From contig CAZYME010000006.1 of NCBI GenBank assembly GCA_964648115.1, forward strand, positions 26,958-90,957: a DNA stretch of 64,000 bases, written 5' to 3'. The translations under genes and the position numbers were made by a program. Position 1 is the first letter of the stretch; each line of letters starts with the position of its first letter. This document shows positions 60,526-64,000 of the stretch, piece by piece. The notes under the pieces are model-generated. The model made no database searches. It had not been told where the DNA came from and saw only the letters and a program-made list of their open reading frames with translations. Source of the stretch: CAZYME01 sp964648115 (GTDB lineage Bacteria; Pseudomonadota; Gammaproteobacteria; Legionellales; Legionellaceae).

Positions 60526-60630
60526 AAGTAGGTTGGGCCCATGGCCCAACAACTGCGCGAAGCGCTACAAAACATGGTGCCCACAATGGGGCACTTCGTG
60601 CGCTTGTTGGGCCATGGGCCCAACCTACTT
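60526..60630. repeat. 27-bp inverted repeat after the WaaE-like gene (GGTTGGG family)
   Basis: Arms at 60526-60552 and 60604-60630 are perfectly complementary over 27 bp and start AAGTAGGTTGGGCCC; the inner part (GTGCCC / GGGGCAC and GCGCGAAG / CTTCGTGCGC) is also partly paired. It is the largest member of the GGTTGGG family and lies between the glycosyltransferase and the isomerase, where it could end transcription. Confidence 0.9.
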
Positions 60631-60721
60631 CTAATGGCCCAGTGAATTTTTCATTAAAGTAGTGGCTTTTGCCGTGTTATGGTAAAATCCAAGCCATTTT
60701 CCATGGGTCGTGGTAAGTTTA

Positions 60722-61750
60722 ATGTCAGACGACTACAGTCAATTTGAAAAACGCAAGCAAGATCATATTGAGCTTGCGCTCATGCAAGCGAATCAGGCTC
60801 ACGAATTAAATACATTTGATAATGTGTCATTAATTCATGAAGCCCTGCCAGATCTTGATTTTAGCGAAATATCTATAGCCGGTAAGCGCTTTGGCTGTGC
60901 CGTGGAAAAGCCTTTCATGATAAGCTCGATGACAGCAGGGCATCGTGACTCATTTAATATTAATCGCCACCTTATTACCGCATGTGCTCAAAGTGGTTGG
61001 GCAATGGGAGTAGGCTCACAGCGCCGTGAATTAACAGATGAAACAGCCGCTTTTGAATGGCAACCGCTTCGTCGTGATTATCCAGACGTTAGCCTATTTA
61101 GCAATTTGGGTATTGCTCAACTGATATCGACCCCAATCGCTCAAATTCAACGCTTGACGGATGCTTTGCAAGCGGATGCGTTAATTATCCACTGCAATCC
61201 ACTTCAAGAGTGTATTCAACCAGAAGGCACTCCCTCCTTTAAGGGAAGTTGGAAAGCCCTGGCTAATTTAGTCAAAGCGCTGCCGTTGCCTGTCATCGTT
61301 AAAGAAACCGGTTGTGGGTTTTCGCGGCCTACGCTCACTCGATTAAATGAAATTGGAGTGGCCGCGGTTGATGTCAGTGGATTAGGTGGAACACATTGGG
61401 GGCGGATCGAGGGGCATCGCGCCATAGATGAGCCTGTGCGCCATAAAGCTGCTGCAACCTTTAGCAATTGGGGCATTGATACTGTGCAAAGTGTGATTGA
61501 TGCATCCTCGCTTAAACCAGCATTTGAAATCTGGGGATCAGGTGGCGTTCGACACGGTTTAGATGCTGCGAAATTATTTGCTTTGGGTGCTTCAACAGTC
61601 GGTTTTGCTAAACCAATGCTGAATGCGGCGTTACAAGGAACAGATGATGTGCTTGCAGTCATGACGTCGATAGAATATGAATTGAAGGTTGCTATGTTTT
61701 GCACAGGTAGCCGTGTACTAAGTGATTTGAAGGAGAAAGCATGTCGTTAG
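60722..61750 (+). CDS. fni: Type II isopentenyl-diphosphate delta-isomerase (FMN-dependent)
   Basis: This enzyme interconverts isopentenyl and dimethylallyl diphosphate with reduced FMN and magnesium. The ~342-residue product has KRKQDHIELAL at the start, PFMISSMTAG, VGSQRREL, IHCNPLQECIQPEG (the substrate-binding region), VIVKETGCGFS, VDVSGLGGTHWGRIE and the C-terminal WGSGGVRHGLDAAK phosphate loop. The ATG at 60722 is chosen over the GTG at 60710; neither has a strong ribosome site. It begins the fni-mvaA-kinase unit and overlaps mvaA by 10 bp. Type II isomerase together with mevalonate genes also occurs in Gram-positives and in Legionellales. Confidence 0.94.
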   Translation: MSDDYSQFEKRKQDHIELALMQANQAHELNTFDNVSLIHEALPDLDFSEISIAGKRFGCAVEKPFMISSMTAGHRDSFNINRHLITACAQSGWAMGVGSQRRELTDETAAFEWQPLRRDYPDVSLFSNLGIAQLISTPIAQIQRLTDALQADALIIHCNPLQECIQPEGTPSFKGSWKALANLVKALPLPVIVKETGCGFSRPTLTRLNEIGVAAVDVSGLGGTHWGRIEGHRAIDEPVRHKAAATFSNWGIDTVQSVIDASSLKPAFEIWGSGGVRHGLDAAKLFALGASTVGFAKPMLNAALQGTDDVLAVMTSIEYELKVAMFCTGSRVLSDLKEKACR

Positions 61751-63027
61751 CTAAGAATGCTACCCAGTTGTTTCAAGGGTTTTCCAAATTAACACGTGAA
61801 GAGCGCTTTCAGCGTTTATTAGATTTGGGAGCGATGACACCGGAAGATGTGTTGTTTTTACGCCAAGGTGGAATTGGGGAAACGACACTTGCTGATAAAT
61901 TAATCGAGAACGTTATCGGTTATTTCCAACTACCTTTAGGCGTGGCCACAAATTTTTGTATTGATGGCCTTGATTATGTGATTCCCCTAGCTGTTGAGGA
62001 AACATCTATTATTGCGGCCCTGTCAAAAACAGCAAGATGGATACGGCAACACGGTGAAATCACTACTTCTATAAATGGCCATTGTATTCTTGGTCAAATC
62101 CAGCTGGCCAAAGTGCGCGATTTTGCCGAATTTTCACGTATTTTCGACGAAAATAAGCAGTTTTTCATCGAGAAAGCCAATGAAGATGTTGCTGCAAACA
62201 TGGTACGCCGTGGGGGTGGTGTAATTGATTTACAATTGCGCAAATTGCCCCGTGCAGATGGTGGGGATATGGCTGTTATCCATTTGATGATGGATAGTTG
62301 TGATGCCATGGGCGCTAATATCATTAATCAAGTGCTTGAATATTTGAAAAACCCAATTGAGCGCTTGACCGGTGAGCAAGTAACCATGTGTATCCTGTCA
62401 AATTTGAATGATCAAAAGCTCACAACAGCTCGAGTTACTATTCGTGATGTGGATCCAGTTTTAGGTGAGCGTTTGCAAGAAGCATCTTTTTTTGCTGAAA
62501 CGGATCCTTACCGCGCAGCTACCCATAATAAGGGTGTAATGAATGGAATTGATCCGGTGCTTATAGCAACGGGTAATGATTGGCGTGCTGTAGAAGCGGG
62601 TGTTCATGCATATGCCGCGCGCTCAGGCGTTTATCAAGCCATAACACGTTGGCGTTTTAAGGATGGAGTATTAACCGGTGAATTAACGGCGCCTATTATT
62701 GTAGGTACCGTGGGTGGCGTAACCTCACTACACCCAACTGCAAGCATGTGCTTACGTATGATGGGTATTAAATCGGCCAACCAATTATCTCAAGTTATTG
62801 CTGCAGTTGGTCTTGTGCAAAATTTAGGTGCCATTAGAGCGTTATGTACGGAAGGGATTATTCAAGGGCATATGAAATTACATATCGATAATTTGCTTTT
62901 GGTTGCTGGCGCGACTGACGTCGAAGTACCCTTGCTCAAAGTACAGCTACAAGACTGGTTAGTAGCTAATAAACGCGTGAGTTTAAATAATGCGCATGAG
63001 CTGCTCGCTGAAATCAGACAGGCATGA
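61741..63027 (+). CDS. mvaA: Class II hydroxymethylglutaryl-CoA reductase
   Basis: The enzyme reduces HMG-CoA to mevalonate, the first committed step of the pathway. The 428-residue product is of the class II (bacterial, soluble) length, without membrane segments. Visible catalytic and binding motifs are VEETS with the Glu near residue 82, ATHNKGVMNGID with the Lys, IATGND with the Asp, and EGIIQGHMKLH near the C-terminus with the catalytic His. AAGGAG lies before the ATG, inside the end of fni. The cofactor (NADH or NADPH) cannot be told. Confidence 0.95.
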   Translation: MSLAKNATQLFQGFSKLTREERFQRLLDLGAMTPEDVLFLRQGGIGETTLADKLIENVIGYFQLPLGVATNFCIDGLDYVIPLAVEETSIIAALSKTARWIRQHGEITTSINGHCILGQIQLAKVRDFAEFSRIFDENKQFFIEKANEDVAANMVRRGGGVIDLQLRKLPRADGGDMAVIHLMMDSCDAMGANIINQVLEYLKNPIERLTGEQVTMCILSNLNDQKLTTARVTIRDVDPVLGERLQEASFFAETDPYRAATHNKGVMNGIDPVLIATGNDWRAVEAGVHAYAARSGVYQAITRWRFKDGVLTGELTAPIIVGTVGGVTSLHPTASMCLRMMGIKSANQLSQVIAAVGLVQNLGAIRALCTEGIIQGHMKLHIDNLLLVAGATDVEVPLLKVQLQDWLVANKRVSLNNAHELLAEIRQA

Positions 63028-63893
63028 AAAAATGGTCTATTCCAGCAAAAACATTTTTGCTGGGTGAGTATGCAGCGATAGCCGGTGCTCCAGCCATCGT
63101 TTTAACAACATCTCCATGTTTTGAAGTAACCTTATCCGATAAGATTGGTTTGCATGACATTCACCCAGATTCTCCTGCAGGAAAGTGGTGGTTAAACCAT
63201 GGACCAAGGGATATTGGGTTGGAATGGAAAGACCCATATCAAGGACGTGGCGGAATGGGGGCCTCCAGTGCTCAATTTCTAGGTGCTTATCTTGCAAGCA
63301 TGCAGGCACAAAAAAAAATGGTTAAACAGCATCATATGCTGGACGCTTATTTGCAAAGTGCTTGGTCTGGAGAGGGCTTACGTCCTAGTGGCTATGATGT
63401 ATTAGCGCAATCACAACACGGTTGTGTTTATATTGATAAACAAAAAGATTTTTTTCATGATTACAGCTGGCCTTTTCAAGATATAGCGTTTCTATTACTA
63501 CACACAGGCCAAAAATTAGCTACACACAGCCATTTGCAAACCATTGCATTACCCAGCCATCTGGGCCAATTAACAGCCATCGTTGATAGTGCAAAAGTTG
63601 CTTTTGAACAGGTTGATAGCCAACGAATGGTAGATGCGGTAAATGCTTACCACCATCAGTTAATGCGTATGGATTTAGTCGCAGAACATGCTGTGCGACA
63701 TATTGAATCTTTTAAAAAACAGCCGGATATATTGGCCATTAAGGGATGTGGGGCCATGGGCTCGGATGTTTTATTGCTGGTTATACCAACGAACCAGCAA
63801 GCTGAGTTGAGCCATTATTTGTCTAAGAAAGGTTGGAGTATTTTAGCAACCAGCTCAGATTTGTATGCTGGAATGCCATTAATTGAAAATTAA
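63024..63893 (+). CDS. mvaK2: GHMP kinase, probable phosphomevalonate kinase
   Basis: A 289-residue GHMP kinase. It has IPAKTFLLGEYAAIAGAPA near the start, the ATP loop GRGGMGASSAQFLGA at about 71-85, and GCGAMGSDVLLLV near residue 236 as the third GHMP motif. It overlaps mvaA by 4 bp. With a mevalonate kinase and a decarboxylase coded at 48.6-50.4 kb, this is the best candidate for the second kinase step, making mevalonate 5-diphosphate. Sequence alone does not exclude that the roles of this gene and the kinase at 48612 are reversed. Confidence 0.8.
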   Translation: MKKWSIPAKTFLLGEYAAIAGAPAIVLTTSPCFEVTLSDKIGLHDIHPDSPAGKWWLNHGPRDIGLEWKDPYQGRGGMGASSAQFLGAYLASMQAQKKMVKQHHMLDAYLQSAWSGEGLRPSGYDVLAQSQHGCVYIDKQKDFFHDYSWPFQDIAFLLLHTGQKLATHSHLQTIALPSHLGQLTAIVDSAKVAFEQVDSQRMVDAVNAYHHQLMRMDLVAEHAVRHIESFKKQPDILAIKGCGAMGSDVLLLVIPTNQQAELSHYLSKKGWSILATSSDLYAGMPLIEN

Positions 63894-63946
63894 TGCTTAA
63901 AAGACTTGAAATTTAATGTCTATTCGGTATGATCTCAACCTCTTTG

Positions 63947-64000
63947 GGGCCGTTAGCTCAGTTGGTAGAGCAGGAGGCTTTTAACCTCTGTGTCATAGGT
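63947..64000 (+). tRNA. tRNA-Lys (UUU), cut by window end
   Basis: The first ~54 bases of a tRNA are present: acceptor strand GGGCCGT, TA, D arm GCTC-AGTTGGTAGA-GC, and an anticodon stem GGAGG paired with CCTCT (one G-T pair) around the loop CTTTTAA, giving anticodon TTT. The T arm and the 3' acceptor strand lie beyond base 64000. Confidence 0.93.

Overview
The window looks like the chromosome of a gammaproteobacterium of the order Legionellales, closest in content to the Coxiellaceae side (Coxiella, Rickettsiella, Aquicella-like). Three things point there: a Dot/Icm type IVB secretion locus (icmX, icmW, icmV, dotA, dotB, dotC, dotD), a mevalonate route to isoprenoids, and otherwise ordinary gammaproteobacterial housekeeping blocks. 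Species cannot be named from the sequence alone. Nearly all DNA is coding, and most gaps hold short palindromic repeats.

Layout. 0-8.8 kb: the end of cytochrome c1, sspA-sspB, then the tight run nnr-tsaE-amiB-mutL-miaA, a small zinc-ribbon protein and a family 9 glycosyltransferase. 8.9-18.1 kb: the Dot/Icm block, with icmW-icmX and icmV-dotA diverging from one 103-bp promoter region, dotD-dotC-dotB converging on dotA, and a membrane-anchored orphan protein just past dotD. 18.1-25.0 kb: rsmD and two M16 proteases facing ftsY-ftsE-ftsX and rpoH. 25.3-32.1 kb: a tripartite RND efflux operon ending in a cation diffusion facilitator gene. 32.2-42.2 kb: a nine-gene chemosensory operon (CheW, CheR-TPR, CheW, globin-coupled receptor, CheA-REC, CheB, CheY, CheC, PAS-GGDEF) whose make-up resembles the Pseudomonas Wsp system but has an oxygen-sensor type receptor. 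42.3-48.4 kb: adenosine/adenine deaminase, a small conserved protein, phosphate transporter with its PhoU-like partner, enolase, dienelactone hydrolase, ftsB. 48.6-52.6 kb: mevalonate kinase and diphosphomevalonate decarboxylase, queE, cpoB, pal. 52.9-57.5 kb: an unrecognised 409-aa protein ending in two cysteines, then an Mla-type lipid transport operon. 57.7-60.5 kb: two FUSC-type membrane proteins and a WaaE-like glycosyltransferase. 60.7-63.9 kb: type II IPP isomerase, class II HMG-CoA reductase and a third GHMP kinase, finishing most of the mevalonate pathway, followed by a tRNA-Lys cut by the window end.

How it fits together. Dot/Icm and the two orphan proteins suggest a host-associated life. 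The Wsp-like operon probably links oxygen (or another haem ligand) to cyclic-di-GMP; no flagellar gene is in the window. The five mevalonate genes sit in two blocks about 10 kb apart and lack HMG-CoA synthase here. At least three families of palindromes are scattered through the gaps; some probably act as terminators, one lies in frame inside mutL, and one supplies the enolase stop codon.
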